Assembly (NCBI RefSeq): GCF_003065385.1
Contig: NZ_CP023277.1
Span: 1,787,738-1,851,737 of the forward strand
Origin: Polynucleobacter acidiphobus
Lineage (GTDB): Bacteria > Pseudomonadota > Gammaproteobacteria > Burkholderiales > Burkholderiaceae
Length of the DNA: 64,000 bases
Reading direction: 5' to 3'
The notes under the pieces are model-generated. The model made no database searches. It was not told where the DNA came from and saw only the letters and a list, made by a program, of their open reading frames with translations. Below, in pieces: positions 1 to 10,266 of the stretch. The position numbers and the translations under genes are program-made. How positions within the stretch are numbered: position 1 is the stretch's first letter; each line of letters starts with the position of its first letter.

Positions 1-811
1 TGTCGGAGACCGCACGGGCTTGCTCAAATATCTCTTTTTGCATGAAGTGCTGATAGGGTCCTAATTCAACTGCTTGTGCTTGAACAGGCATTGGTGTAAT
101 TTCCCGCTGCATCGCCTGACCCGTTCGATCCCAAACCTCAAACCCATTGACAGTCAAAGCAACCAGATCGCCCTCTTCTAAATAAGCCATGGTTTTGGCT
201 TTACCTGCTAATGCAAGTGCATCTGAGGATAAATAGTGGCCATCATCACCGATTGCAATAATGAGGGGTGAGCCGGCACGAGCGCCCACGAGGAGATGGG
301 GCTCGGCTTGAGCAATCACAGCAATCGCATAAGCACCTCTTAATTGTTCTATGGCTTGTGCAACTGCTCTCTTTAAATCTGGCTTGCCAAGTTTAATAAA
401 TTCCTGATGAACTAAATGAGCAATGACCTCGGTATCAGTTTCTGATTCAAACACATAACCAGATGCTTTTAACTGATCGCGTAGTACCTCATAGTTTTCG
501 ATAATGCCGTTATGCACAACCGCAATTTGCCCATTCGAAATATGGGGGTGTGCATTATGCGTATCGGGTCTGCCATGCGTCGCCCAACGCGTATGCGCGA
601 TCCCAACCTGACCACAAAAGTCCTGGGCTTGCTTTGCCAAGTCGGCCACACGGGCAGTGGTTCTGGCTCGCTCGATCGGATGACCCGCTTGCTGACTATC
701 AATCACGGCAAATCCGCAAGAATCATAACCCCGATACTCTAGGCGTCGCAGTCCCTCGATTAAGGTATCGACGACATTTGTTTTGGCAACTGCTCCAACG
801 ATTCCACACAT
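1..811 (-). CDS. glmS: Glutamine--fructose-6-phosphate aminotransferase (N-terminal part, cut by window edge)
   Basis: This is the first enzyme of UDP-GlcNAc synthesis: it moves the amide of glutamine onto fructose-6-phosphate in the cytosol. The reverse strand opens at 811 with Met-Cys-Gly-Ile-Val-Gly; Cys2 is the N-terminal nucleophile of class II amidotransferases. The glutaminase landmarks follow: [16 protein letters not shown] and HNGIIENY. About 270 codons are visible without a stop before position 1, reaching the HFMQKEI segment that starts the linker to the isomerase domain; the sugar isomerase domains lie outside the window. It follows glmU after 9 bp, so the two form an operon covering both ends of the pathway. 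Identity is certain; only the 3' end is missing. Confidence 0.96.
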   Translation of the reverse strand, partial: MCGIVGAVAKTNVVDTLIEGLRRLEYRGYDSCGFAVIDSQQAGHPIERARTTARVADLAKQAQDFCGQVGIAHTRWATHGRPDTHNAHPHISNGQIAVVHNGIIENYEVLRDQLKASGYVFESETDTEVIAHLVHQEFIKLGKPDLKRAVAQAIEQLRGAYAIAVIAQAEPHLLVGARAGSPLIIAIGDDGHYLSSDALALAGKAKTMAYLEEGDLVALTVNGFEVWDRTGQAMQREITPMPVQAQAVELGPYQHFMQKEIFEQARAVSD

Positions 812-820
812 AAAAAGGAT

Positions 821-2236
821 TTACTTTCGAGCGATCTTTTTTGCTTTTGGCAACACACTTTTCACTTTCGTTGGCCGTTGCCATTCAATCGAAATTTGTT
901 TTGCCCTTGATACCGTTAATTTGCCTGGAGGTGCATCTTTGGTAAGCGTGGTTCCTGCGCCGAGCGTCGCGCCTTTGCCTACCTTTACGGGGGCAACCAA
1001 CTGCGTATCCGAACCAATAAATACATCGTCTTCAATTACTGTTTGGTGCTTATTGACACCATCGTAATTGCAGGTAATCGTGCCTGCGCCAATATTGACG
1101 CGTGACCCCACGATCGAATCGCCCACATACGCTAAATGATTGGCTTTGCTCTGTGATGCAATTTTGCTATTTTTAACTTCTACAAAATTACCAATATGAA
1201 CATCACTTGCCAATTCAGCGCCCGGCCGTATCCGTGCATAGGGTCCAATTCGATTGGCGGGGCCAATCTTAGCCCCATCGAGATGGCTAAATGCTTCGAT
1301 TGCAGTACCCTCAGCAATGTGCGTATCTTTAATGACGCAATAGGGTCCGATGCGAACCTGATCGGCCAGGGTTACGATTCCCTCAAAAACACAACCAACG
1401 TCAATCCACACATCCTTGCCACAACGCAGCTCACCGCGAACATCGATTCGATCGGGATCAAAAAGCGTGACGCCGTTCTCTAAAAGTACGTTCGCGATCT
1501 GAGTTTGCAAGACTCGCTCCAACTCGGCTAATTGTGCGCGATTATTGACGCCTAGGATTTCATAATCATCGGCTGCTTGGGCAGAACGCACTGGCACGCC
1601 GGCCTTAACCGCCATGGTGATCACATCCGTTAAGTAATATTCACCTTGCGCATTTTTAGCTTTAATCCCCTTTAGCCACTTACCCAATTGCTCGGTGGGC
1701 AAAACCATGATGCCGGTATTAATTTCTTGAATCGAGCGAATGGCTGGATTGGCGTCCTTCTCCTCAACAATGGCTTGCACATTGTTGTCAACATCCCGCA
1801 CGATGCGGCCATAGCCATATGGATTTTCCATGCGATGGGTTAGCAAACCAACCGCCCCATCACTTAAGCGGGCTAACGTATTCAAGGTTTCCTTGGAGCA
1901 CAGGGGTACATCACCATACAAGACCAGCGTGGGCGCCCCAGGATTTAGCTTTGGTAAGGCCTGTAATAGCGCATGACCCGTTCCTTTTTGCTCTTTTTGC
2001 AAAACGGTCTTTACCTTACTAAAGCGCTCATCTAAATTAGCCAAATGGGCTAAGAATGCTTGAACCTGCTGTGCACCGTGCCCGATCACAACAATCGGCT
2101 CGGCCTTAGGGGCAAGCGCTAATGCGGTTTCAAGCACATGCGCAAGTAAAGGCTTGCCTGCTAGAGGCTGCAATACCTTTGGCAAAGCGGACTTCATGCG
2201 CTTGCCTTGCCCAGCAGCCAAGATGACGATATTCAT
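821..2236 (-). CDS. glmU: Bifunctional UDP-GlcNAc pyrophosphorylase / glucosamine-1-phosphate acetyltransferase
   Basis: GlmU acetylates glucosamine-1-phosphate and couples it to UTP, giving UDP-GlcNAc for peptidoglycan and lipopolysaccharide. The 471-residue protein has the N-terminal nucleotidyltransferase signature [11 protein letters not shown], followed by a C-terminal left-handed beta-helix of hexapeptide repeats ([25 protein letters not shown]). I place the start at 2236 (MNIVILAAG); an in-frame start at 2263 would add nine residues ahead of the nucleotide-binding loop, which the family lacks. It lies 9 bp before glmS on the same strand and 51 bp after ttcA. Confidence 0.97.
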   Translation of the reverse strand: MNIVILAAGQGKRMKSALPKVLQPLAGKPLLAHVLETALALAPKAEPIVVIGHGAQQVQAFLAHLANLDERFSKVKTVLQKEQKGTGHALLQALPKLNPGAPTLVLYGDVPLCSKETLNTLARLSDGAVGLLTHRMENPYGYGRIVRDVDNNVQAIVEEKDANPAIRSIQEINTGIMVLPTEQLGKWLKGIKAKNAQGEYYLTDVITMAVKAGVPVRSAQAADDYEILGVNNRAQLAELERVLQTQIANVLLENGVTLFDPDRIDVRGELRCGKDVWIDVGCVFEGIVTLADQVRIGPYCVIKDTHIAEGTAIEAFSHLDGAKIGPANRIGPYARIRPGAELASDVHIGNFVEVKNSKIASQSKANHLAYVGDSIVGSRVNIGAGTITCNYDGVNKHQTVIEDDVFIGSDTQLVAPVKVGKGATLGAGTTLTKDAPPGKLTVSRAKQISIEWQRPTKVKSVLPKAKKIARK

Positions 2237-2287
2237 AGGATTAATTATAGGGCTTAGAAGCATCCCGCAAATGCGGATAGACGTACT

Positions 2288-3199
2288 CTAATCTTTATGG
2301 ATCCAGGTCAGCGAAGACCATGAAGGCTCCGTTGCAGCACACACATCAACGCCCTCATCGATTGCACGATCACCCTCATACGATTTAACGAACTCGGTCA
2401 AATCCGAATGAATAGATAGATTCTGAAAATTAAAGGCATCTTGATCCAATAGGTGGGATGGAACGATGTGATGCAGGGAACGAAACAGGTTTTCGATCCG
2501 ACCGGGAAATTCCTTTTCCCATTCACGGAGTAATTTCTTCATAGCAGCCCTTTGCAGGTTTGGCTGACTACCACATAGATCACAGGGAATAATTGGAAAC
2601 TCCATCGATTGCGCATAGCGCTCAATCAACTTTTCAGGAACATAGGCTAGTGGCCGAATGACCAAATGACGCCCATCATCTGAGCGTAATTTGGGTGGCA
2701 TTGCCTTTAGCTTGCCCCCATAAAACATATTGAGCAGTAATGTTTCTAGGATGTCGTCTCGGTGATGCCCCAAGGCAATCTTGGTTGCCCCAAGCTCATC
2801 GGCCACTCGATACAAAATTCCGCGTCGCAAACGAGAACACAATCCGCAGGTTGTCTTGCCCTCAGGAATCACCCTTTTCACAATGCTATAGGTGTCTTGC
2901 TCTTCAATATGAAAAGGGATGTTGAGTTGGCGTAAATAATTAGGCAGTGTGTCACTGGGAAAGTTGGGCTGTTTTTGATCTAAGTTCACAGCAACCAGAT
3001 CAAATGAAATTGGTGCCCGCTCACGCAACTTCAATAAAATATCAAGCAAGGTATAACTATCCTTGCCACCAGAAAGGCATACCATCACCTTATCGCCATC
3101 GGCAATCATGCCAAAATCGCCGATAGCCTGACCAACTAGGCGGCATAGTTTTTTATCTAGCTTATTCTCTTCAAATGCTTGCTTGCGAGGGTCTACCAT
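2288..3199 (-). CDS. ttcA: tRNA 2-thiocytidine(32) synthetase TtcA
   Basis: TtcA thiolates cytidine 32 in the anticodon loop of some tRNAs, using ATP and an iron-sulfur cluster. The 303-residue protein carries the PP-loop SGGKDS at residues 43-48, a first CxxC pair at Cys118 and Cys121, and a second pair at Cys206 and Cys209, which fits the cluster-binding TtcA group rather than TilS. It is followed by glmU and preceded by folB 18 bp away on the same strand, probably one transcript. The tail after about residue 260 is low in recognisable motifs. Confidence 0.95.
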   Translation of the reverse strand: MVDPRKQAFEENKLDKKLCRLVGQAIGDFGMIADGDKVMVCLSGGKDSYTLLDILLKLRERAPISFDLVAVNLDQKQPNFPSDTLPNYLRQLNIPFHIEEQDTYSIVKRVIPEGKTTCGLCSRLRRGILYRVADELGATKIALGHHRDDILETLLLNMFYGGKLKAMPPKLRSDDGRHLVIRPLAYVPEKLIERYAQSMEFPIIPCDLCGSQPNLQRAAMKKLLREWEKEFPGRIENLFRSLHHIVPSHLLDQDAFNFQNLSIHSDLTEFVKSYEGDRAIDEGVDVCAATEPSWSSLTWIHKD

Positions 3200-3217
3200 C
3201 TGCGGCTCCCATTAGCC

Positions 3218-3613
3218 TTACGATTGCTTCATCTTAAAGACTTCAACGCCGACCGCCTCACAATCCGGATAGACATCGGGCTTTGCAGTACTCACTCGAA
3301 CTGCCATCACATTCGGATGCTCAAGAATTGCTGCCACGATTTCATCGCAGAGGGTTTCTTGTAAATGAATATGGCCGCGCTTAACGCGCTCTGCAATGGT
3401 TTTGCGAATGAAATCGTAATCAAGTACCTCTTCTAAGCGATCTTGCTTCGGGGTATTTAGCTCTAAGGGAACATAAATCTCGACATTAAAGATCACCCTC
3501 TGCTCAGCGCGCTTCTCAAAATCATGTACACCAATATTGATATAAACCTCGTAATCTTTCAAAAAGAGGCGTCGACAATGAATCAGACTTGGATGAGATA
3601 GTAAGGAGTGCAT
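3218..3613 (-). CDS. folB: Dihydroneopterin aldolase
   Basis: FolB cleaves 7,8-dihydroneopterin to 6-hydroxymethyl-dihydropterin and glycolaldehyde in folate synthesis. The 131-residue protein matches the small FolB/FolX fold: a beta strand with YINIGVHDFEKRAEQ near the N-terminus, a central YDFIRKTI segment and the conserved Lys in VSTAKPDV near the C-terminus. Length is slightly above the usual 120 because of a ten-residue N-terminal lead. It lies 5 bp after a pteridine-reductase-like SDR gene, so two pterin genes sit together. FolX (epimerase) cannot be excluded by eye, but the folate context favours FolB. Confidence 0.9.
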   Translation of the reverse strand: MHSLLSHPSLIHCRRLFLKDYEVYINIGVHDFEKRAEQRVIFNVEIYVPLELNTPKQDRLEEVLDYDFIRKTIAERVKRGHIHLQETLCDEIVAAILEHPNVMAVRVSTAKPDVYPDCEAVGVEVFKMKQS

Positions 3614-3618
3614 AGAAC

Positions 3619-4416
3619 CTATTGTTTAATTTTGAACATCACATCGCGATCGGATGCTAGTAAATGTTGTCCGCCATCGACATACAGCGTGGTGCCCGTA
3701 ATCGAATTGGCATTGGCTAAGAAAAACGCGGCGCTCGCAATATCCTGCGCGCTAGATGAATGCCCCAAGGGAGTGACCTGATGGGCTTTCTCGAACTCGG
3801 ATTGACTTTGATCGCCCGATGGCAGGGTAATACCTGGGGCTAAACCAACAGAGCGCATATATGGCGCGAAATCGCGGGCCATCATTTCGGTTGCAGTCAA
3901 TAGCGCGCTTTTGGAAAGCGTATACGAAAAATAATCTGGATTTAAGTTGATTAATTTTTGATCCAGTATTTGAATCGTTGCAGGAACAAAGTCTTTGCTA
4001 ATTGGCTGAGACTTGAGGTGACGAAACATTGCTTGAGCCATCAGTACTGGAGCCGCTAGATTAATTTGAGTATGCCGCTCAATCAGGTCTGCGCTTACTA
4101 GATGATCATCTTGGCTCGGCCGATCGTATTCAAAAATCGCAGCACTGTTAATCAAGCAATCAATTCTTGAGAATTGGTCGATACTTTTTTTGATCAGAAA
4201 TTCAGTCTCTGCTGGGCGCAACAAATTTGCCTGCAACGCAATTGCCTTAACCCCCAATCCATGAATCTCATCAACTACGGCTTTTGCCTCTTGGGTGGAT
4301 TGCCCATAATGAATAATGACATTCCAGCCCTCACGAGCAAAATACAAGGCGATTTCTCGACCAAGGCGCTTAGCTGCGCCCGTGACCAATACTGTCCGAT
4401 CTGCCATTGTTTTCAT
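3619..4416 (-). CDS. SDR-family pteridine reductase-like oxidoreductase (FolM-like)
   Basis: This is a classical short-chain dehydrogenase with an N-terminal TGAAKRLGREIA cofactor-binding loop and a Tyr-x-x-x-Lys active site (YTLSK) in the second half. The arginine in the nucleotide loop (AKRLGR) and the pairing with folB suggest an NADPH-dependent pteridine reductase of the FolM/PTR1 type, which would reduce dihydrobiopterin, dihydromonapterin or dihydrofolate. This function is inferred from context; the fold is clear. Start 4416 is used, and 4407 (MADRTVL) is equally possible since neither has a strong ribosome-binding site. The head-to-head neighbour midA begins 34 bp away, so the promoters share that gap. 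Confidence 0.85.
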   Translation of the reverse strand: MKTMADRTVLVTGAAKRLGREIALYFAREGWNVIIHYGQSTQEAKAVVDEIHGLGVKAIALQANLLRPAETEFLIKKSIDQFSRIDCLINSAAIFEYDRPSQDDHLVSADLIERHTQINLAAPVLMAQAMFRHLKSQPISKDFVPATIQILDQKLINLNPDYFSYTLSKSALLTATEMMARDFAPYMRSVGLAPGITLPSGDQSQSEFEKAHQVTPLGHSSSAQDIASAAFFLANANSITGTTLYVDGGQHLLASDRDVMFKIKQ

Positions 4417-4450
4417 GTGCTATGGAAAAACTCACTTAGACTAGCGAGCT

Positions 4451-5629
4451 ATGGATATTAACCTGACACAGGCGCAAGCGGAGCATTTAAAAGCCATCCT
4501 GACCAAAATTTCCCATGAAATTGGGGAAAAAGGCGGCTGGATTCCGTTTTCACGCTATATGGAGCTCGCCCTGTATCAACCAAGCCTTGGTTACTACACC
4601 AGCGCCCTAGAAAAATTTGGGCGCTCTGGTGATTTCATAACGGCCCCAGAAATCAGCCCATTTTTTGGCCAAACCATCGTGAATACGATTCTGCCGGTGC
4701 TAGAAGGATTAAGAAAGCAGAGACAACAGACCCGCATCATCGAAATCGGCGCAGGGACAGGGCAGCTCGCCAAGACGATTCTATTGGATCTGCACCGTCG
4801 TGGCTTTGACCTTGATGAATATCACATCATTGATGTATCACCAAATTTGATTGGACGTCAAAAGGCATTGCTCCAGGACGCCTGCCAAAGCCATGGGATT
4901 AAAACGCGTTGCCTGTGGCATTCAGAAGTGTTGCCGTCTTTTCATGGCGTCATTCTTGGGAATGAAGTGCTCGACGCGATTCCCTGTGAGCGTATTGTGT
5001 ATCAAAACCATGCCTGGCACTATGCCGGGGTGGGGCTTGGAGCAGAGCCTGATCAATTTCTTATATCTGTACCCGGAGAAAAACTAGAGGTTCAGCCATT
5101 GATCGACTGCGCTAGCGATGGGTACACAACCGAAATCCACCCTCAGGCTGAGGCTTGGTTTACAAAAGTGATTGATCGACTCGAACAGGGTTTATTACTG
5201 ATGATTGACTATGGTTTTCATCAACACGAGTATTACCATCCCCAACGAAATACCGGCACACTCATGGCGCACTACCGTCATCAAGCGCTAACTAATGTTC
5301 TGGCCCTACCGGGAATATCAGACATAACATGCCACATTAATTTCTCGAACCTTTTGCATTCAATTGAGAATAAGGAAAATGCTCAGTCATTTTTTTCTAG
5401 CCAAGCATCGTACTTATTGGATGCTGGCATTACCGATTTAGTATTGCAGCAATCCGATCCACGCGACCCTCAGCAGATGATCGCCATATCCAATGGGATA
5501 CAGAAATTAATCTCGGAGGCGGAAATGGGGGAACTCTTTAAAGTACTGGCTTTTGGTAAACGCTTAGAGGGTCTTGATTTGGACCTCTATGCACTCCCCG
5601 GCTTTGGGGGTCGTAACCGGGTTTATTGA
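4451..5629 (+). CDS. SAM-dependent methyltransferase of the MidA / NDUFAF7 family (DUF185)
   Basis: The 392-residue protein has the MidA-family start ISFSRYMELALYQP-like block (IPFSRYMELALYQPSLGYY near residue 35), then FGRSGDFITAPEISPFFG and the SAM-binding glycine motif EIGAGTGQLAKTIL near residue 100. The eukaryotic relative NDUFAF7 methylates an arginine of a respiratory complex I subunit; the bacterial substrate is not established, so I name only the family. It is the only rightward gene in this stretch, and its 3' end overlaps the opposite-strand cca by 7 bp. Confidence 0.9.
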   Translation: MDINLTQAQAEHLKAILTKISHEIGEKGGWIPFSRYMELALYQPSLGYYTSALEKFGRSGDFITAPEISPFFGQTIVNTILPVLEGLRKQRQQTRIIEIGAGTGQLAKTILLDLHRRGFDLDEYHIIDVSPNLIGRQKALLQDACQSHGIKTRCLWHSEVLPSFHGVILGNEVLDAIPCERIVYQNHAWHYAGVGLGAEPDQFLISVPGEKLEVQPLIDCASDGYTTEIHPQAEAWFTKVIDRLEQGLLLMIDYGFHQHEYYHPQRNTGTLMAHYRHQALTNVLALPGISDITCHINFSNLLHSIENKENAQSFFSSQASYLLDAGITDLVLQQSDPRDPQQMIAISNGIQKLISEAEMGELFKVLAFGKRLEGLDLDLYALPGFGGRNRVY

Positions 5630-6753
5630 GATAGTGCCTCTTGAATGGTGAAGAGGCGCACCCTCTCAAGCTCCACATGAATTGCTTTACCTAACTCATT
5701 GGTGTTTGAGCGTTGGCTTACAGACTTCGCAATTTGTCCGGCATCAATACCCATCAATTTACTAATTAGCTTTTGCCAAACTGCCACATCAATACCTAGA
5801 ACCTCAAAAAGAGTGAGCGCTTCACTGATGCGCTGAGGCTTTCTCCATAAGTCAGTCCGATTAAAAAATGCCAGGATATCCATAGGAATTAATTTAGAGT
5901 GCGCTGACTCAAAATCTGCAGCAATCTGGCAATATTCGGCAATCTCATTAGGCCACTTGGACCTGCGAGCCCACTCCTGGATTTCAGCAGGAGGGATGGT
6001 TCTTAATAAACAGGCGATACGCTGATTTAACTCGGGGTACGCCGCGACAACCAAATGCATTGCATGCCGAATACTCTTTTGAACATTTTCCTGATGCCAC
6101 TGTTTCTCAAAGCCAGCTGGCAAAACATCCGCTAGGGCATTGCAGTGATTAAGTGTTTCGATAAACCGGAGTGGCTCTGTTTCTTCCATGGCGCGCGCTA
6201 GCTCTTGCCAGATGCGCTCCTTTGATAAGGTTTCTAATTCAAGCGCATCAACCATTCGTCTCATATAAACGAACGTCTCGGGCGCAATATGAAAATCTGG
6301 AAAACGTGCCGCAAATCGGGCGACGCGCAATACCCTTAAAGGATCCTCTAAAAAAGCATTTGAGACGTGCTGCAATACGCCCGCCCTCAGATCAGCCTGA
6401 CCACCATAGGGATCGACGATCTCCCCGGCTGGCTCACCGACTTCATTGACTGCCTGGGCCATCGCATTGATGGTCAAGTCGCGTCTTTGCAGATCCTCCT
6501 CTAGGGTCACACTTGGGTCTGCATGAAAAGTAAAGCCTTGGTGGCCTGGTGCTGTTTTGCGTTCCGTCCTAGCTAAGGCATATTCGGCATTCGTGATGGG
6601 ATGCAAAAACACCGGGAAATGACTACCCACTGGCCGAAATCCTTTTTGCATCATTTCATCGGCTGTGCTTCCAACCACCACGTAATCAATATCATGAACC
6701 GCTTTTCCAAGCAAACGGTCCCGCACCGCACCGCCAACTTGATAAATCTTCAA
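5623..6753 (-). CDS. cca: CCA-adding tRNA nucleotidyltransferase, HD domain degenerate
   Basis: Cca builds or repairs the 3' CCA of tRNAs using CTP and ATP without a template. The protein opens with the class II signature GGAVRDRLLG and the metal-binding Asp21 and Asp23 (DIDYVVVG), followed by RRDLTINAMA and the RVARFAARFPDF neck. At 376 residues it is shorter than the roughly 410 of the E. coli enzyme. In the C-terminal half I cannot find the His-Asp (HDLGK-like) motif that gives the multifunctional enzyme its phosphohydrolase activity. It overlaps the next gene (ending at 6750) by 4 bp, implying translational coupling. Confidence 0.94.
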   Translation of the reverse strand: MKIYQVGGAVRDRLLGKAVHDIDYVVVGSTADEMMQKGFRPVGSHFPVFLHPITNAEYALARTERKTAPGHQGFTFHADPSVTLEEDLQRRDLTINAMAQAVNEVGEPAGEIVDPYGGQADLRAGVLQHVSNAFLEDPLRVLRVARFAARFPDFHIAPETFVYMRRMVDALELETLSKERIWQELARAMEETEPLRFIETLNHCNALADVLPAGFEKQWHQENVQKSIRHAMHLVVAAYPELNQRIACLLRTIPPAEIQEWARRSKWPNEIAEYCQIAADFESAHSKLIPMDILAFFNRTDLWRKPQRISEALTLFEVLGIDVAVWQKLISKLMGIDAGQIAKSVSQRSNTNELGKAIHVELERVRLFTIQEALSQ

Positions 6754-7661
6754 GTTAACAAACTCTCAATACGCTGTTTGGTAATCCTAAACTCATCAAC
6801 CAAAGCGTCTTTTCCACCCGCAGGCAATATATTGGGAATACTCATGGAGGCAATATTGTCACGTGACATTAAGGTCGGGCCAGGGCCAAATTCAAATGCC
6901 AAGGCCTGTAGGTATCCAGCCCAATTGGGCAAAGAAATGATGAGACGATCCTTACCCGCTTTGCGAGCCGCAAATTCAACCAACTGTTTCATCGTGAACA
7001 CCTCGGGACCCACCAAATCATAGGTCTGATGAATAGTACTGGGGTGAGCTAGGGCCATGACAAACGCACTAGCAACATCATTAACGCTCACTGGCTGAAA
7101 CTTGGCATGTGAATACGCCAATGGAATCACCGGGAATAGCTTCGCTAGATTAGCAAAGGTATTAATGAACTGATCGTGCTCTCCAAAAATGACCGATGGT
7201 CTAAAAATGGTCCAATCTAAACCGCTGGCTCGCACCCGATTCTCACCGTCACCCTTACTGCGTTGGTACATTGAGGGACCATTCGAGTCGGCACCTAAAG
7301 CACTCATATGCAGATAGCGTTTGAGTTGCTTGGCTTTCATGGCCTCGATGATTGCCTGAGGCAAATCCACATGGGCTCTTTTAAAACCAGGGCCATATGG
7401 TTTTGCTACTTGATCTTGCAAGATACCAACTAGGTTGATTACCGCCCCGTGTGGCTTTACATCTCCGCATAATCGCTCAATGACTCTAGGCTGATTTACA
7501 TCCGCCTCAACTAAGGTCACACTGGGTAAGAGCCGAAGGTCTCGCATGGCGCTATAACGCCGCGATGGAATCAAGACGGAGTAGCCTTTACTTTGTAGCT
7601 TCTGGCTAATGGCTTTACCAACAAAGCCGCTCCCACCAATTAATAAAATGTCATGTTTCAT
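6750..7661 (-). CDS. Complex I NDUFA9-like NAD(P)-binding protein
   Basis: A 303-residue atypical SDR with an N-terminal GGSGFVGKAISQKL dinucleotide-binding loop, VINLVGILQ after the fourth strand, and HMSALGADSNGPSMYQRSK, which contains a Tyr-x-x-x-Lys-like pair. These are landmarks of the NDUFA9/NmrA-type branch, which in mitochondria is a complex I accessory subunit; bacterial members are often annotated as nucleoside-diphosphate-sugar epimerases without a known substrate. It overlaps slt upstream and cca downstream by 4 bp each, so the three are likely co-translated. Substrate is unknown. Confidence 0.85.
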   Translation of the reverse strand: MKHDILLIGGSGFVGKAISQKLQSKGYSVLIPSRRYSAMRDLRLLPSVTLVEADVNQPRVIERLCGDVKPHGAVINLVGILQDQVAKPYGPGFKRAHVDLPQAIIEAMKAKQLKRYLHMSALGADSNGPSMYQRSKGDGENRVRASGLDWTIFRPSVIFGEHDQFINTFANLAKLFPVIPLAYSHAKFQPVSVNDVASAFVMALAHPSTIHQTYDLVGPEVFTMKQLVEFAARKAGKDRLIISLPNWAGYLQALAFEFGPGPTLMSRDNIASMSIPNILPAGGKDALVDEFRITKQRIESLLT

Positions 7662-9619
7662 GGTAGTTCACTTAATACAGCAGTTTTAGGCGCAATCACT
7701 CCAAGCCGTTGTTTCATGGGAGTAGTTTGCCCATCCATTAAAAGCGAATAGTAGCTCGCATTGGCAAGCACATTCTTCACGTAGGTACGAGTCTCATTAA
7801 AAGGAATCGATTCCACAAAAATTGCCCCCTCAGTGGATTGGTTTAACCTTTCTCGCCACGATTTTGGCCGAGATGGGCCAGCATTGTAGGCGGCGGATGC
7901 CAATACCCAAGAGTCATCAAGGTCTTTTAAAACCATATTTAAGTAATGGCTTCCTAAGGTCAAATTCGTTTGCGTTTCTTTAAGACGTTCGTTGGTATAG
8001 GAATTCATACCAATTTTCTTAGCAACATACTTGGCGGTATTGGGCATCACCTGCATCAAACCCGAAGCACCCACCGATGATGAGGCGTTGGTAATGAAAC
8101 GAGACTCTTGACGGATCAAACCATAAGCCCAGGCTAAGTTCAAATCAATATTCTTAGCAATCGGACTGAGCTGATCTTTAAAAGGGGTGGGGTAGCGCAG
8201 GGCAAAATCATGCTCACCTTTTGTGCGATCGGCCGTATTGACCGTACGATCATATAAATGGATACGTTTGGCATATTCTGCGGCAGCTAGTAATTGGCGA
8301 TCGCTCATGCCCCGTAACTCCCAGTTCCACTCACGATTTCCTTCAAAGCGAAGGTTCATGGCATAAAAACGCTCAGCCCGAGTAAACCCAGGGCGCTTCC
8401 CCATCTCCTTAATTTCCCCGTCGCTAACTTTCACTTTGGGCGGAATCACAATCGGCTTACCGAGCTCCTCGCGCGCTAACTGTCCATAAAAACTAAATTG
8501 GTCTTCGAGTAATTGAAACTGCGCATTGGCTTTCTCAGGGTCTCCCAATTCTTTCAACGATCTTCCGTACCAATAGGTCCATGCAGGATCACGCTGACGA
8601 ACGACCGGATTCATCGATTCAATCGACTCACGCACCAGCTGCCAATCGTGGGCCCGTAAAGCTGTACGAACTTTCCATTCCTGAGTTTCTGCGGATAGTA
8701 AGGAATTAAAACCTAATTGCTGTTGGCGTCGATATGCATCATAGGCATTTCGATCTAGGCGTTTTGCTAAAAATTGCCCAATCACACCCCATGCCATCGC
8801 TTGATCTTCTTTGTTATAGCGTAAGCTAGTTTGCAAGAAGTCACGGTAGGTTTTACTTGAGTCTGCTCTTGCACTGCGCACAATACTGGCAATCGGATCT
8901 TCTCCGCCAATACGTCGCCCTGCGGTTTCAAAATTCATTTCAGCAGCAGCGCGACCAAGCGCTCTGGCCTGAGAGTTGGACAGACCATTTGCCTGGACTA
9001 ATGCCGGCACCAACTCTTGGCAAGCCAACCCAAACTGGCGTGGATCAACCATGATTTTGAGTGTATCTTGACCAACACGCTTTGCGTCTTCTTGCTTTAC
9101 AAGTCGTGAATGAAGGGCATAACACTTCACATTGGTATCGTCATCCAAGACAAATTTAGGATATTCCTGATCAAACTGAGCCCAATCTTTCCGTTTACCA
9201 AGAACCAATAACCAATCGTTGCGCATCCGATCGCCGATCGCAGTCCCCTCATAGGTTTTTAGAAAAGCGCCAACCTCCTCATCAACCGAGGAATCAGCTC
9301 TTGCTTCATTTCCTTTATCAAACATTTGCGGCTTGATTCGAAAATACCGGACATAATCCGTATCCGGATAGTTACTTAATTGCGCTGAGAGCTGTTGAGT
9401 TTTTGGTACATCATTACGCCGCGCGGCATCGCGTAACTCAATAAATAATTTATCCGCTTCGGTGAGCTCATAAGGAGCGGGCTGGCCCGGGGAAGATTTG
9501 CTGACATTCGGCTTTTTAGCAAAGCCGCTTTCCCAGGCACCCAAGCAAAGCACTAGGATCGCCAAAAGAAGAAAGTGCTTGATCGGGTGTTTTGGCATAA
9601 AAGCAAAATTTCGGTTCAT
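7658..9619 (-). CDS. slt: Soluble lytic murein transglycosylase (Slt70 type)
   Basis: This periplasmic enzyme cleaves the MurNAc-GlcNAc bond of peptidoglycan and leaves a 1,6-anhydro end. The 653-residue protein starts with a signal peptide (hydrophobic stretch FLLLAILVLCLGAWESGFA after a short basic lead), then a long alpha-helical superhelix, then the SLT catalytic domain near residues 480-610 with the catalytic Glu in LIRQESRF, followed by GASGLMQVMPNTAKY and AYNAGPSRPKSW. Start 9619 has a purine-rich GGTGAAAA about ten bases upstream; Met8 is a weaker alternative. It is divergent from fau over 29 bp. AmpG at 18194 would import the released muropeptides. Confidence 0.94.
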   Translation of the reverse strand: MNRNFAFMPKHPIKHFLLLAILVLCLGAWESGFAKKPNVSKSSPGQPAPYELTEADKLFIELRDAARRNDVPKTQQLSAQLSNYPDTDYVRYFRIKPQMFDKGNEARADSSVDEEVGAFLKTYEGTAIGDRMRNDWLLVLGKRKDWAQFDQEYPKFVLDDDTNVKCYALHSRLVKQEDAKRVGQDTLKIMVDPRQFGLACQELVPALVQANGLSNSQARALGRAAAEMNFETAGRRIGGEDPIASIVRSARADSSKTYRDFLQTSLRYNKEDQAMAWGVIGQFLAKRLDRNAYDAYRRQQQLGFNSLLSAETQEWKVRTALRAHDWQLVRESIESMNPVVRQRDPAWTYWYGRSLKELGDPEKANAQFQLLEDQFSFYGQLAREELGKPIVIPPKVKVSDGEIKEMGKRPGFTRAERFYAMNLRFEGNREWNWELRGMSDRQLLAAAEYAKRIHLYDRTVNTADRTKGEHDFALRYPTPFKDQLSPIAKNIDLNLAWAYGLIRQESRFITNASSSVGASGLMQVMPNTAKYVAKKIGMNSYTNERLKETQTNLTLGSHYLNMVLKDLDDSWVLASAAYNAGPSRPKSWRERLNQSTEGAIFVESIPFNETRTYVKNVLANASYYSLLMDGQTTPMKQRLGVIAPKTAVLSELP

Positions 9620-9648
9620 TTTGCTATTTTCACCCGATAATAAGTGCC

Positions 9649-10266
9649 ATGCATACCCCTATTCATCAAATTCGACAGGATCTTTTGAGTCAGCGCGCGT
9701 CATTTGCTCGATCCCCCCAATTTGATTCTGCATACACCCATTTTTTATCGCATTTTCATCAATTTCTACTCCAAGAAGCACAGACGTATCAAGCCATTGC
9801 ATTTTGCTGGCCCTATCGTGATGAACTTGATCTGCGCGAGCCCCTGCGAGAGTGGCAATCCTCGAACTCGGATCGATACCTCTTGTTACCTAAAGTTAGA
9901 GCCGATCGGCAATTGAGTTTTTATACCTGGTCGGACTCAGACCCCCTGGTTCACAATGCCTATGGGATTGCCGAACCCGATCCGACTGCAAGCGGTGTAC
10001 AAGCCAAGAACCCCGACTGCATTCTAATCCCCTGTGTTGGATGGCTGAATTATCAGAATCGATACTGGCGGCTTGGCTATGGAGGAGGCTATTTTGATCG
10101 CACTATTGCTTCTTTAAAGCAAGCAGGGCATCGATTTACAACGGTTGGCATTGCGTTTGACTGGCAAGCGCTAGGTCTTGATCGCTGGACTCCCGAGGCT
10201 CATGACCAAGCACTAGATCTGGTGATCACGAATACTGGAATCTATCGAAACTCGATTAAGTCTTAG
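9649..10266 (+). CDS. 5-formyltetrahydrofolate cyclo-ligase
   Basis: The enzyme converts 5-formyl-THF to 5,10-methenyl-THF with ATP, returning it to the one-carbon pool. The 205-residue protein has the family's N-terminal basic helix (IRQDLLSQRASF), a central ILIPCVGWLN strand and the signature RLGYGGGYFDRTIA near residue 145. It is a single gene between two leftward groups and its end overlaps the metF stop region by 11 bp. The location next to metF keeps two folate-cycle genes together, although on opposite strands. Confidence 0.93.
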   Translation: MHTPIHQIRQDLLSQRASFARSPQFDSAYTHFLSHFHQFLLQEAQTYQAIAFCWPYRDELDLREPLREWQSSNSDRYLLLPKVRADRQLSFYTWSDSDPLVHNAYGIAEPDPTASGVQAKNPDCILIPCVGWLNYQNRYWRLGYGGGYFDRTIASLKQAGHRFTTVGIAFDWQALGLDRWTPEAHDQALDLVITNTGIYRNSIKS

